Program-made: the position numbers and the translations under genes
Origin: Mycolicibacterium tusciae JS617
GTDB taxonomy: Bacteria; Actinomycetota; Actinomycetes; Mycobacteriales; Mycobacteriaceae
Direction: 5' to 3'
DNA length: 64,000 nucleotides
Assembly (NCBI RefSeq): GCF_000243415.2
Contig: NZ_KI912270.1
Coordinates: 3,286,001-3,350,000, forward strand
Shown here: one piece after another, positions 51,800-59,263 of the stretch
Layout: the number at the start of each line of letters is the position of its first letter
How positions within the stretch are numbered: the first letter of the stretch is position 1
The notes under the pieces: model-generated
Told to the model about the DNA's origin: nothing
Database searches by the model: none
Seen by the model: only the letters and a program-made list of their open reading frames with translations

Positions 51800-53050
51800 G
51801 TGTCGGACATCCAGCAGACCGTCGACGCCGTCTGGCGGATGGAGGCCGCCAAGATCGTCGCGACGCTGACCCGGGTCGTCGGCGATGTCGGCTTCGCCGA
51901 GGATCTGGCGCAGGAGGCCCTCGTCGACGCGCTCACCCAATGGCCCGACACCGGTGTGCCGAGAAACGCCGCCGCCTGGTTGACCGCCGTGGCCAAGCGC
52001 AAGGCGATCGATCAGTGGCGGCGCCAGGAGAACCTCGACACCAAGTACGCGGCGCTGGCGCGCGACCTGGAGACCCAGGGCCAAGACTCCCCCGACGCAT
52101 GGGATCCCGACCGCATCGACGACGACGTGCTGCGACTGGTCTTCATCTCCACACACCCGGTGTTGTCGCGGGAAGGCCAGATCGCGCTGACGCTGCGCAT
52201 CATCGGCGGCCTGACCACCGAGGAGATCGCCCGCGCGTTTCTGACGTCCAAGGCGACGATCGCCGCGCGGATCACCCGCGCGAAGAAGACACTGTCCGAC
52301 GCAGGAGTTCCGTTCGAAGTGCCGGACCGCTCGGAGTATCCGCAGCGACTGTCGGCGGTGTTGTCGGTGATCTACCTGGTCTACAACGAAGGCTATTCGG
52401 CGTCGTTCGGACAGCGCTGGATCCGTGACGAACTGTGCAGCGAGGCACTACGATTGGGCCGCGTGCTTGCCGCGCTGATACCCGAGGGACCGGAAGTGCA
52501 CGGCCTGGTCTCGCTGATGGAGTTCCAGTCGTCGCGATTCGCCGCCCGTACCGACAGCGACGGCAGGCCGATCCTGTTGGAGGCTCAGAACCGGGCCAGG
52601 TGGGACCGCGCGCAGATCCAGCGCGGGGTGGCCGCCCTTGGGCGGTCCGCGGAGGCGTTGCAGCACAAAGGTGTTGGCTGGGGACCGTACGCGCTGCAGG
52701 CCGCGATCGCCGAGTGCCACGCGACGGCCCCGACGGCTGACGACACCGACTGGAAGCACATCGTGATGCTCTACGACGGGCTGGTGCAGGTGGCGCCGTC
52801 CCCCGTCGTCCAGCTCAACCGGGCAGTCGCGGTCGCCATGGCCGGGAACCCGGCCGATGCTCTGGAGATCGTCGACGGGCTCACCGGTCTCGATGACTCG
52901 TACCTATTGCCGAGCGTGCGCGGCGAGCTGCTGATCCGGCTGGGGCGCGACGTCGAAGCGGCCGACGACTTCGACCGCGCCGCGGCATTGACCGACAATG
53001 AACGCGAGCGGGAAGTGCTGGCGGACAAGGCCGCCCGGGCTCGGGACTAG
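51800..53050 (+). CDS. ECF42-type RNA polymerase sigma factor with C-terminal extension
   Basis: 416 residues from GTG 51800 (GGGGA before it; ATG 51791 is an alternative). Sigma region 2 is VGFAEDLAQEALVDALTQWP followed by AVAKRKAIDQWRR; region 4 is GLTTEEIARAFLTSKATIAAR. About 240 further residues form a helical DUF6596/TPR-like extension (LNRAVAVAMAGNPADALEIV, PSVRGELLIRLGR). This is the ECF42 layout, which has no classical anti-sigma factor and is usually encoded beside DGPF genes. Here the DGPF-type gene is at 45702-46172. Confidence 0.88.
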   Translation: MSDIQQTVDAVWRMEAAKIVATLTRVVGDVGFAEDLAQEALVDALTQWPDTGVPRNAAAWLTAVAKRKAIDQWRRQENLDTKYAALARDLETQGQDSPDAWDPDRIDDDVLRLVFISTHPVLSREGQIALTLRIIGGLTTEEIARAFLTSKATIAARITRAKKTLSDAGVPFEVPDRSEYPQRLSAVLSVIYLVYNEGYSASFGQRWIRDELCSEALRLGRVLAALIPEGPEVHGLVSLMEFQSSRFAARTDSDGRPILLEAQNRARWDRAQIQRGVAALGRSAEALQHKGVGWGPYALQAAIAECHATAPTADDTDWKHIVMLYDGLVQVAPSPVVQLNRAVAVAMAGNPADALEIVDGLTGLDDSYLLPSVRGELLIRLGRDVEAADDFDRAAALTDNEREREVLADKAARARD

Positions 53051-53063
53051 GCCACGCGCAGTG

Positions 53064-53771
53064 TCAGGTCTCTGCGCGAACCTTGCGACGTCGCCGCGCA
53101 AGCCCGCGGAGATGCGCGGCGAACCCGTTGGGTGCGCGCCCTTCTTGACGGGCCGAGGTCGCCACCGAAAGCTTGGCGTCGCGGTGGATGCTCATGTGCG
53201 CCGAGGTGAATCGTTCGACGAGGTCGACGTCCTCACCCGTGCTCAGCGCGCGGAAGCCTCCGACGCCCCAGTAGGCGTCCGCCCGGAATCCCATGTTGGC
53301 GCCGTGGACGTGATCGTGGCCGGGTCCTTTCGAGTTGTAGGCGGCCAGGTAGCGGCGGGCAACCCCGACGGGCAGCCGCCACACCGATGTCCGAACCGTG
53401 CCGAGCACCATGTCGGTGCCGGCTTCCATCATCCGTGACAGCCACCGACTACCGACGATGGTGTCCGCGTCGGTGGTGGCAAACCAGGTGCGCGCAGGCT
53501 CGACATCGGTGCACACCGACCGCGCGTACTCGAACCCCGCGGCGCGGGCGGCGCCGACATTGCCCGCATCGGTCGAAATGAAGTGCACATTCGGCCCGAA
53601 CCGCTCGGCAAGGTGTTCACTGCCGTCGTCGCAGGCATCGAGAACGACCACGATCAGAACCGGTATCGGCGCATGCATGGAGGCCGCGATCAAGGCGGAC
53701 AGGCAGGCCGGCAGACTCTCGATCTCATTGTGCGCAGGTACGACCACCACCGCCCGCTCCAGCTCCGCCAT
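53064..53771 (-). CDS. Glycosyltransferase family 2 protein
   Basis: 235 residues, GT-A fold: VVVVPAHNEIESLPACL opens, LDACDDGSEH and TTDADT give the nucleotide-sugar and metal Asp residues, and GHDHVHGANMGFRADAYWGV with GEDVDLVER provides the acceptor-side ED motif. No membrane helix. Donor and acceptor unknown. Convergent with the sigma gene and divergent from the HAD gene. Confidence 0.87.
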   Translation of the reverse strand: MAELERAVVVVPAHNEIESLPACLSALIAASMHAPIPVLIVVVLDACDDGSEHLAERFGPNVHFISTDAGNVGAARAAGFEYARSVCTDVEPARTWFATTDADTIVGSRWLSRMMEAGTDMVLGTVRTSVWRLPVGVARRYLAAYNSKGPGHDHVHGANMGFRADAYWGVGGFRALSTGEDVDLVERFTSAHMSIHRDAKLSVATSARQEGRAPNGFAAHLRGLARRRRKVRAET

Positions 53772-53814
53772 GCCAGTTAATTAGCCGGTTTCGCCACGGC
53801 TCACACCTGGCAGC

Positions 53815-54507
53815 ATGGGGCAGGTGAATGTTGAGGCTGTCCTGTTCGACTACTCCGGCACGCTGTTCCGTCTCGAAGAGGACGACAGCTGGTTCCACGG
53901 CATCGAAGTCGATGAACGCCAGATCGAGGGCCACGTGCAGGCCGAGCTGATGCGCAGGATGACCGCGCCGACCGGCCAGACCGTCGAGATGACTCCCGAA
54001 GCGCACCACGCCTGGGTCAACCGCGACTTAGCCCCACACCTCCATCGCGAGGCCTACCTGCACGTACTTCGCGAATCCGGGGTGGCCGACCACCAGGCCG
54101 AAGCGCTCTACGGCCTGATGATCGACCCGCTGAATTGGACGCCCTACCCCGACACCACCGGGGTGCTGGAGAGCCTGCATCGGCAGGGCATCAAGACCGC
54201 GGTCGTTTCCAATATCGCGTTCGACGTGCGGCCGGCGTTCGAGTCGATCGGTACGGCCGGGTTCGTCGACGAATTCGTCTTGTCATTCGAGGTGGGCGCC
54301 ATGAAGCCGGACGCGGCGATCTTCGAGACCGCGTTGGGCCGGCTGGGGGTACCGGCCGCGCACGCGGTCATGGTCGGTGACAGCGACGAGGCCGACGGCG
54401 GTGCCCGCGCCATCGGCTGCGGGTTCATCCTGGTCGATCCGCTCCCGACCGCCCAGCGCCACGACGGCGTACGTAACGCACTCGCCGATTACGGTGTCGC
54501 GGTATGA
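53815..54507 (+). CDS. HAD-superfamily hydrolase-like protein
   Basis: 230 residues. Motif I is LFDYSGTLF with the nucleophile Asp, but the usual second Asp (DxD) is Ser, so acid-base chemistry may differ. Motif II SNIAF, motif III Lys in GAMKPDAAIF and motif IV GDSDEADGGA are present. The start may be ATG 53815 or GTG 53824, the latter with GGGG before it. Overlaps the first DDN-type gene by four bases (ATGA). Confidence 0.83.
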   Translation: MGQVNVEAVLFDYSGTLFRLEEDDSWFHGIEVDERQIEGHVQAELMRRMTAPTGQTVEMTPEAHHAWVNRDLAPHLHREAYLHVLRESGVADHQAEALYGLMIDPLNWTPYPDTTGVLESLHRQGIKTAVVSNIAFDVRPAFESIGTAGFVDEFVLSFEVGAMKPDAAIFETALGRLGVPAAHAVMVGDSDEADGGARAIGCGFILVDPLPTAQRHDGVRNALADYGVAV

Positions 54508-54965
54508 CTGGTCCGGAGCGCATCCGAACGCCCTGGTGGCTCAAACACGCGAACAAGGTTTTCGTGGTGCTGCTGCGGCTCGGTGTGCCGGTTTCGCGGC
54601 ATGAGTCACCGGTGGTGCTGACAGTGCCAGGCCGCAAGACGGGCAAGCCGCGCTCGACGCCCGTGACGCCGATGCGTGTGGATGGCAAACGCTATGTCGT
54701 CAACGGCTATCCGGGCGCGGAGTGGGTCCGCAACGTCCGCGCCGCCGAACGGGTGACGTTCACCCAGGGCAGGCGATCGGAGCCGGTGCGGATGGTCGAA
54801 CTGAGCGCCGAGGAGGCCCGGCCCATCCTGCGGGAGTTCCCGACGCAGGTGTCGACCGGTGTCGACATCATGAAACGAGCCGGTGTTCTGCAGACGGGTA
54901 CACCCGACGAATTGGAGGGGTTGGCCGGACGCCTGCCGGTGTTTCGCATCGATGCGGTCGCGTAG
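54504..54965 (+). CDS. Deazaflavin-dependent nitroreductase-family protein (tandem copy 1)
   Basis: 153 residues of the DDN/FDOR-B family. RTPWWLKHANKVFVVLLRLG, VLTVPGRKTGKPRSTPVTPM and YPGAEWVRNVRAAERV are the typical segments for F420 binding. It overlaps the HAD gene and lies ten bases before a close paralog. A member of this family can reduce menaquinone, which fits the position just before menB, but the specific role is not shown. Confidence 0.88.
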   Translation: MTGPERIRTPWWLKHANKVFVVLLRLGVPVSRHESPVVLTVPGRKTGKPRSTPVTPMRVDGKRYVVNGYPGAEWVRNVRAAERVTFTQGRRSEPVRMVELSAEEARPILREFPTQVSTGVDIMKRAGVLQTGTPDELEGLAGRLPVFRIDAVA

Positions 54966-54975
54966 CGTTTCGGCC

Positions 54976-55434
54976 ATGTCCGACAGCGCGCGTATCCGGC
55001 CGCCGTGGTGGCTGAAGTACGTCAACAAGGTGATGATCGGCCTGCAGAAGCTCGGCGTCGGCGGCGAGAAGGGGCCTGCGGTGCTGACGGTCGTCGGCCG
55101 CAAGTCCGGCAAGCCGCGCTCGACGCCTGTCACCCCGATGACCGTCGACGGTAAGCGCTACATCGTCGCCGGCCTGCCTGGGGCCGACTGGTCGGCCAAT
55201 GCCCGCGCCGCCGGAGAGGCGACGTTGCATCGTGGCAGGCGCGCCGAGCGGGTTCACATGGTGGAGATGTCCGCCGAAGAGGCCAGGCCTTTGCTGCGGG
55301 TGTTTCCCATCGAGGTGCCGACCGGGGTCGGCTTCATGAAGAACGCCGGGCTGGTCACCGGCGCCAACCCCGACGAGTTCGAGGCCCTCGCCGGCCGCTG
55401 CCCGGTCTTTCGGATGGATTCCGTGAACGCATGA
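54976..55434 (+). CDS. Deazaflavin-dependent nitroreductase-family protein (tandem copy 2)
   Basis: 152 residues, same family and overall plan as copy 1: RPPWWLKYVNKVMIGLQKLG, VLTVVGRKSGKPRSTPVTPM, LPGADWSANARAAGEA. The two proteins look about half identical, and GKPRSTPVTPM and VDGKRY are unchanged, so the pair arose by tandem duplication. The last codon overlaps menB (ATGA), so translation of menB may depend on it. Confidence 0.88.
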   Translation: MSDSARIRPPWWLKYVNKVMIGLQKLGVGGEKGPAVLTVVGRKSGKPRSTPVTPMTVDGKRYIVAGLPGADWSANARAAGEATLHRGRRAERVHMVEMSAEEARPLLRVFPIEVPTGVGFMKNAGLVTGANPDEFEALAGRCPVFRMDSVNA

Positions 55435-56342
55435 GCGACAACCCTTTTGACGCGTCAGTGTGGCAGCCGGTCGACGGTTTCGACCTGACCGACATCACGT
55501 ACCACCGTCACGTCGTCGACGGGAAGCCACAGCCGACCGTGCGGGTGGCCTTCGACCGCCCAGAGGTGCGCAACGCGTTCCGGCCGCACAGCGTCGACGA
55601 GCTGTACCGGGTGCTCGACCATGCCCGGATGTGGCCCGAGATCGGCGTCATTCTGCTCACCGGCAATGGGCCAAGTCCGAAAGATGGCGGCTGGGCGTTC
55701 TGCTCGGGCGGCGACCAGCGCATCCGTGGTCGCAGCGGCTACCAGTACGCATCGGGCGAGACCGCCGAGTCGGTCGATCCCGCGCGGGCCGGACGGCTGC
55801 ACATCCTCGAGGTGCAACGGTTGATCCGGTTCATGCCGAAGGTCGTCATCTGTCTGGTCAACGGCTGGGCGGCAGGCGGCGGCCACAGCCTGCACGTGAC
55901 GTGCGACCTGACCCTGGCCAGCCGTGAGCACGCCCGCTTCAAGCAGACCGACGCCGATGTCGGCAGCTTCGACGGCGGCTACGGCAGCGCATACCTGGCC
56001 AAGCAGGTCGGCCAGAAGTTCGCCCGCGAAGTCTTCTTCCTCGGCAGGCCGTATGACGCCGAGCAGATGCACGCGATGGGCGCGGTCAACGAGGTGGTCG
56101 ACCACGCCTCGCTGGAAACTGTCGGGCTCGAATGGGCGGCGGCCATCAACGGCAAGTCACCGCAGGCGATCCGGATGCTCAAGTACGCGTTCAACCTGAC
56201 CGACGACGGCTTGATGGGCCAGCAGCTGTTCGCCGGCGAGGCAACACGATTGGCGTACATGACCGACGAGGCCGTCGAGGGCCGCGACGCGTTCCTGGAG
56301 AAGCGCGATCCGGACTGGAGTCAGTTCCCCCGCTACTTCTGA
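55431..56342 (+). CDS. menB: 1,4-Dihydroxy-2-naphthoyl-CoA synthase MenB
   Basis: Crotonase-fold enzyme that closes the ring of o-succinylbenzoyl-CoA. 303 residues. FCSGGDQRIRG (about 90-100) forms the oxyanion-side loop, NGWAAGGGHSLHVTCDL the CoA-binding turn, and SFDGGYGSAYLA (about 179-190) the conserved acid loop. C-terminal EKRDPDWSQFPRYF is typical of MenB. Starts within the preceding DDN gene (ATGA overlap). A hairpin terminator lies just after the stop. Confidence 0.96.
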   Translation: MSDNPFDASVWQPVDGFDLTDITYHRHVVDGKPQPTVRVAFDRPEVRNAFRPHSVDELYRVLDHARMWPEIGVILLTGNGPSPKDGGWAFCSGGDQRIRGRSGYQYASGETAESVDPARAGRLHILEVQRLIRFMPKVVICLVNGWAAGGGHSLHVTCDLTLASREHARFKQTDADVGSFDGGYGSAYLAKQVGQKFAREVFFLGRPYDAEQMHAMGAVNEVVDHASLETVGLEWAAAINGKSPQAIRMLKYAFNLTDDGLMGQQLFAGEATRLAYMTDEAVEGRDAFLEKRDPDWSQFPRYF

Positions 56343-56348
56343 GGCGAT

Positions 56349-56391
56349 TTGTGCACATCCACCGGCGGTCAGCGCCGCCAACGGTGCACAA
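56349..56391. terminator. Nested hairpin between menB and the DUF488 gene
   Basis: Outer arms TTGTGCAC (56349-56356) and GTGCACAA (56384-56391), inner arms GGCGG (56364-56368) and CCGCC (56375-56379). It starts six bases after the menB stop in a convergent gap, so it can serve both genes. It begins GATTTGTGC, reminiscent of the GATTTCGGTGC arms around the two insertion sequences. Confidence 0.6.
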
Positions 56392-56479
56392 GTCACCACT
56401 TGAACGTCGTCTGGTCGGCGTCGGCGAGGGCAGGGCGGTCAGCGTCTGTAGCCCTTTGAACCATAGGACTGTCGACAGC

Positions 56480-57007
56480 TCATTGCGAAAGGTCCCACAC
56501 CACCTGGCCGTCCGCACGGAGCCGCGCGCCGGCGGCAAGCACATGCGGCATCAGCCGGCTGTCGTGCATCAGGTGGTGGACGGCCACCGCGAACTTCAGC
56601 ACTGCAACATCGGCGACCAGCCGCCGGTGGCAACGCCACCACACGCTTTCGCTACACATCATCGCCGTTCGCCGGCCTGCAGCATTTTCGAGCAGATCGA
56701 TCAACCCCTCGTTGAACAGCGCGGTCCGGGTGTGGGCCGCGTAGGCGGCGAACTGGTCGACTTGCCACCATCCGTCCTCGCGCACCGCGCCCGCGGGCAA
56801 TCGGCGACGCCCGCCAAGTCTGGGGTCCCCGCGGTACTCGATTCCGACGTCGGCAAGCCAGTCGTTCATCGTGTTGGCCTCGACGTCCGGGTTGCGTCGG
56901 CTGTTGGGAAAACGCCGAATATCCACCAGCACTTCGATGTCCGCGCTGCAAAGCAGCTCACTCAGCGCTTCTCGGCCGAGCGAGCCGTGCCCCACCGAAA
57001 TCAACAT
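56480..57007 (-). CDS. DUF488-family protein
   Basis: 175 residues from ATG 57007. ISVGHGSLGREAL, VLVDIRRFPNSRRNP and RRTAMMCSESVWWRCHRRL with conserved Cys and His are DUF488 signatures. The function is not established. The frame is open far upstream to 57859, but that region is antisense to the nitronate monooxygenase gene and has no family similarity. The 56392-56479 gap before its stop shows nothing else. Confidence 0.83.
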   Translation of the reverse strand: MLISVGHGSLGREALSELLCSADIEVLVDIRRFPNSRRNPDVEANTMNDWLADVGIEYRGDPRLGGRRRLPAGAVREDGWWQVDQFAAYAAHTRTALFNEGLIDLLENAAGRRTAMMCSESVWWRCHRRLVADVAVLKFAVAVHHLMHDSRLMPHVLAAGARLRADGQVVWDLSQ

Positions 57008-57032
57008 GACGCCGCAACGGCAGTATGGCCGG

Positions 57033-58007
57033 ATGCAGATGTTGTCGACACCATGGTCACACGGTATGGGACTGGAGGTGCCAATCGTCAACGCGCCGAT
57101 GGGCGGCGCTGCCGGAGGCGCACTGGCAGCTGCGGTGTCGCGTGCGGGTGGATTGGGAATGATCGGCATCGGGAGTTCCGGCTCTGCCGCACTGCTCGAA
57201 GACGAGCTCACGTTGGTAAGCGATGGCGGCCGGCCGTTCGGAATCGGGTTGGTGCACTGGCGAATCGCGATGGAACCGGAACTGTTGACAACCGCTCTGA
57301 GGGCCAATCCAACGCTGCTGTCGGTGAGCTTCGGTGACGAATGGTCGTGGGTGCAGCGCGCACACGACGCCGGTGTCAGCACCGCGACGCAAGTCGGCGA
57401 TCTCGAGGCTGCGCGCCGCGCCGTCGACGCGGGCGTGGACGTGGTGATCGCGCGGGGCGCCGAAGGCGGCGGGCACGGTGAGCCGACCGTTGGAACGCTG
57501 CCGCTGCTGTCGGCGGTGCTCGACCACGTGGCTGTTCCCGTGCTTGCGGCGGGCGGCATTTCGTCCGGCCGTGGTCTGGCGGCCGTGCTGGCGGCCGGCG
57601 CGTCGGGGGCGTGGCTCGGCACCGCTTTTTGCGCCTGCACCGAGGCGCTGACGCCGGCCGTCACTCGGCGTGCCCTGCTCGCCGCCGACGAGACGTCCAC
57701 CGTGACGACGCGCGTGTTCGATATCGCCCAGGGATTTCGCTGGCCTGCCCACCTCCCCGAACGGACGTTGCGAAACGCGTTCGTGGACCGCTGGGACGGC
57801 CGCGAAAACGAACTCGTCCACGACCACAGCGCACAGGAACAACTGACGGCCGCTATCACCGCGCGAGATCACTCGCTCGCGCCGGTGAACGCAGGTCAAG
57901 GTGTCCGCGCGCTGACCGACGAGCAACCCGCCGCAGTGGTGATCGACCGGTTCGTCGACCAAGCGGCCGAACTGCTTGGCCATTGGGGGGACCGCTCCGC
58001 CGATTAG
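57033..58007 (+). CDS. Nitronate monooxygenase-family flavoprotein
   Basis: 324 residues, FMN TIM barrel. VPIVNAPMGGAAGGALAAAV, SRAGGLGMIG, ARGAEGGGHGE (the family His) and AAGGISSGRGLAAVLAAGASG with LGTAF bind FMN. Members oxidise alkyl nitronates such as propionate 3-nitronate. Starts at 57006 or 57039 are also possible. Divergent from DUF488; its stop shares TTAG with the convergent DoxX gene. Confidence 0.88.
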   Translation: MQMLSTPWSHGMGLEVPIVNAPMGGAAGGALAAAVSRAGGLGMIGIGSSGSAALLEDELTLVSDGGRPFGIGLVHWRIAMEPELLTTALRANPTLLSVSFGDEWSWVQRAHDAGVSTATQVGDLEAARRAVDAGVDVVIARGAEGGGHGEPTVGTLPLLSAVLDHVAVPVLAAGGISSGRGLAAVLAAGASGAWLGTAFCACTEALTPAVTRRALLAADETSTVTTRVFDIAQGFRWPAHLPERTLRNAFVDRWDGRENELVHDHSAQEQLTAAITARDHSLAPVNAGQGVRALTDEQPAAVVIDRFVDQAAELLGHWGDRSAD

Positions 58008-58465
58008 GCGGAGGCCGTGGTTCCAGAGGCCTTTCCACGCCCCCATGCCGGGTCGTAGACCCACGCCAACCGACCGAGCGTCAGCGCGCCCAATAGGAGG
58101 CCGAAGTCGCGAAGGGCGACGTCGTAGAAGCCCGAATAGGTGAGCAGGTTGACGATGATGCCGGCCAGCCAGGCCGCGACGACGTATGCCGCATATCGAG
58201 GTTTGATCGCGACCGCGAGGCCGGCCACGATCTCGACCACCCCGACCACCAGCATCGTGCCGTGGGCGCTGAGCGGGCTCAGATCGACGATCCACGGGGC
58301 GAGGTAGACCTCCCAGTCGACGAGGAAGTTCGTGAACTTGTCCACGCCCATCAGTATCGGCAGCACAGTGAAACCGATCCGCAGCAAGAGAAATGCCCCA
58401 TAAGCGGGATCGCTGGCGGCCCGCCGTAGTACTCCCTCGCCTGTTCGCGGCGTTGAGGTGACCAT
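58004..58465 (-). CDS. DoxX-family membrane protein
   Basis: 153 residues with four hydrophobic segments: LLLRIGFTVLPILMGVDKF, then AHGTMLVVGVVEIVAGLAVA, AAYVVAAWLAGIIVNLLTY and the last near ALRDFGLLLGAL, as in DoxX/MauE-like proteins. A strong Shine-Dalgarno AGAAGGAG precedes the ATG. It is divergent from a helix-turn-helix regulator across 88 AT-rich bases with a palindrome (58476-58503), so that regulator may control it. Confidence 0.82.
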   Translation of the reverse strand: MVTSTPRTGEGVLRRAASDPAYGAFLLLRIGFTVLPILMGVDKFTNFLVDWEVYLAPWIVDLSPLSAHGTMLVVGVVEIVAGLAVAIKPRYAAYVVAAWLAGIIVNLLTYSGFYDVALRDFGLLLGALTLGRLAWVYDPAWGRGKASGTTASA

Positions 58466-58475
58466 GATTACTCCT

Positions 58476-58503
58476 TCTAAAGCTAATGCATTCTATTTTT
58501 AGA
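58476..58503. promoter_or_regulatory. Candidate operator TCTAAA-N16-TTTAGA
   Basis: Inverted repeats TCTAAA (58476-58481) and TTTAGA (58498-58503) around an inner palindrome AATGCATT (58485-58492), in the doxX/regulator gap. Strikingly AT-rich for this genome. Probably the binding site of the divergent regulator. Confidence 0.45.
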
Positions 58504-58542
58504 TTCGACCTTTTCCCACGATTTGTCAACAGTTTTTGGTGT

Positions 58543-58548
58543 TAGAGT
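58543..58548 (+). promoter_or_regulatory. -10 box TAGAGT of a leaderless regulator gene
   Basis: TAGAGT is followed by five bases and ATG 58554, with TTGTCA at 58523-58528 as a possible -35 (14-base spacing, short). No Shine-Dalgarno sequence. Confidence 0.4.
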
Positions 58549-58553
58549 TGCGC

Positions 58554-59243
58554 ATGGCGACGACCCAGCCGGAACAACCCGACGGCCCCGATGCACTGGA
58601 GCGCCTCAGCAATCTCGACGATCCGTTGCGGCGGCGCCTATACCGCCACGTGGCCGAGGCCGATGCGCCGGTGTCGCGCGACGAGGCGGCCACGACGATC
58701 GGAATCGGCCGTACGCTGGCGGCCTACCACTTGGACAAGTTGGCGGGCGCGGGCCTACTCGACGTTCACTACCAGCGCCCGGGCGGAAGAGGCGGGCCGG
58801 GCGCCGGGCGTCCCGCGAAGCTGTACACCCGCGCGGCACGAGAATTGACCGTCTCCGTACCGCCTCGGGAGTACCTGCTGCTTGCCCAGCTACTGGTCGA
58901 ATCGCTCGAACATGACGTCGGCGCGCGGTCGGTGGTCCACGGCGCCGCGTTCGCCGCCGGCAGGCGCGCGGGCGACGCGTCGGGCCGCGACATCGTGGGC
59001 GCACTGCGCAGCTGCGGCTACCTGCCGCGCATCGCCGACAACGGCCGCATCGAGCTGCGCAACTGTCCGTTCCATGTGGTCGCTCAAGATCACACCGAGG
59101 TGGTCTGCGGACTGAATCTGCATCTCGTCCAGGGCGTACTTGCCGGATGTGGCGCCCGCAAGTCACGCGCCGAGCTCAACCCTCACCCGAACCGATGTTG
59201 TGTGGTCATCCACGGCGCGCGCGCCAGACAGCCGAAAAAATAG
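58554..59243 (+). CDS. Winged-helix transcriptional regulator (ArsR-like)
   Basis: 229 residues from ATG 58554. The N-terminal winged helix has LDDPLRRRLYRHVAEADAPV and RTLAAYHLDKLAGAGLLDV, then a GGRGGPGAGRPAKLY wing. The C-terminal half carries several Cys (LRSCGYLP, LRNCPFHV, GCGARKS, NRCCVV), as in regulators that bind metal or an iron-sulfur centre. Likely target: the divergent doxX gene. Confidence 0.83.
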   Translation: MATTQPEQPDGPDALERLSNLDDPLRRRLYRHVAEADAPVSRDEAATTIGIGRTLAAYHLDKLAGAGLLDVHYQRPGGRGGPGAGRPAKLYTRAARELTVSVPPREYLLLAQLLVESLEHDVGARSVVHGAAFAAGRRAGDASGRDIVGALRSCGYLPRIADNGRIELRNCPFHVVAQDHTEVVCGLNLHLVQGVLAGCGARKSRAELNPHPNRCCVVIHGARARQPKK

Positions 59244-59263
59244 GCCACCTAGACTCGCCAGCT

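Noticed and set aside
57008..57859. Extension of the DUF488 protein to 459 residues
   Set aside because: The extra part is antisense to the nitronate monooxygenase gene and Ser/Pro/Arg-rich.
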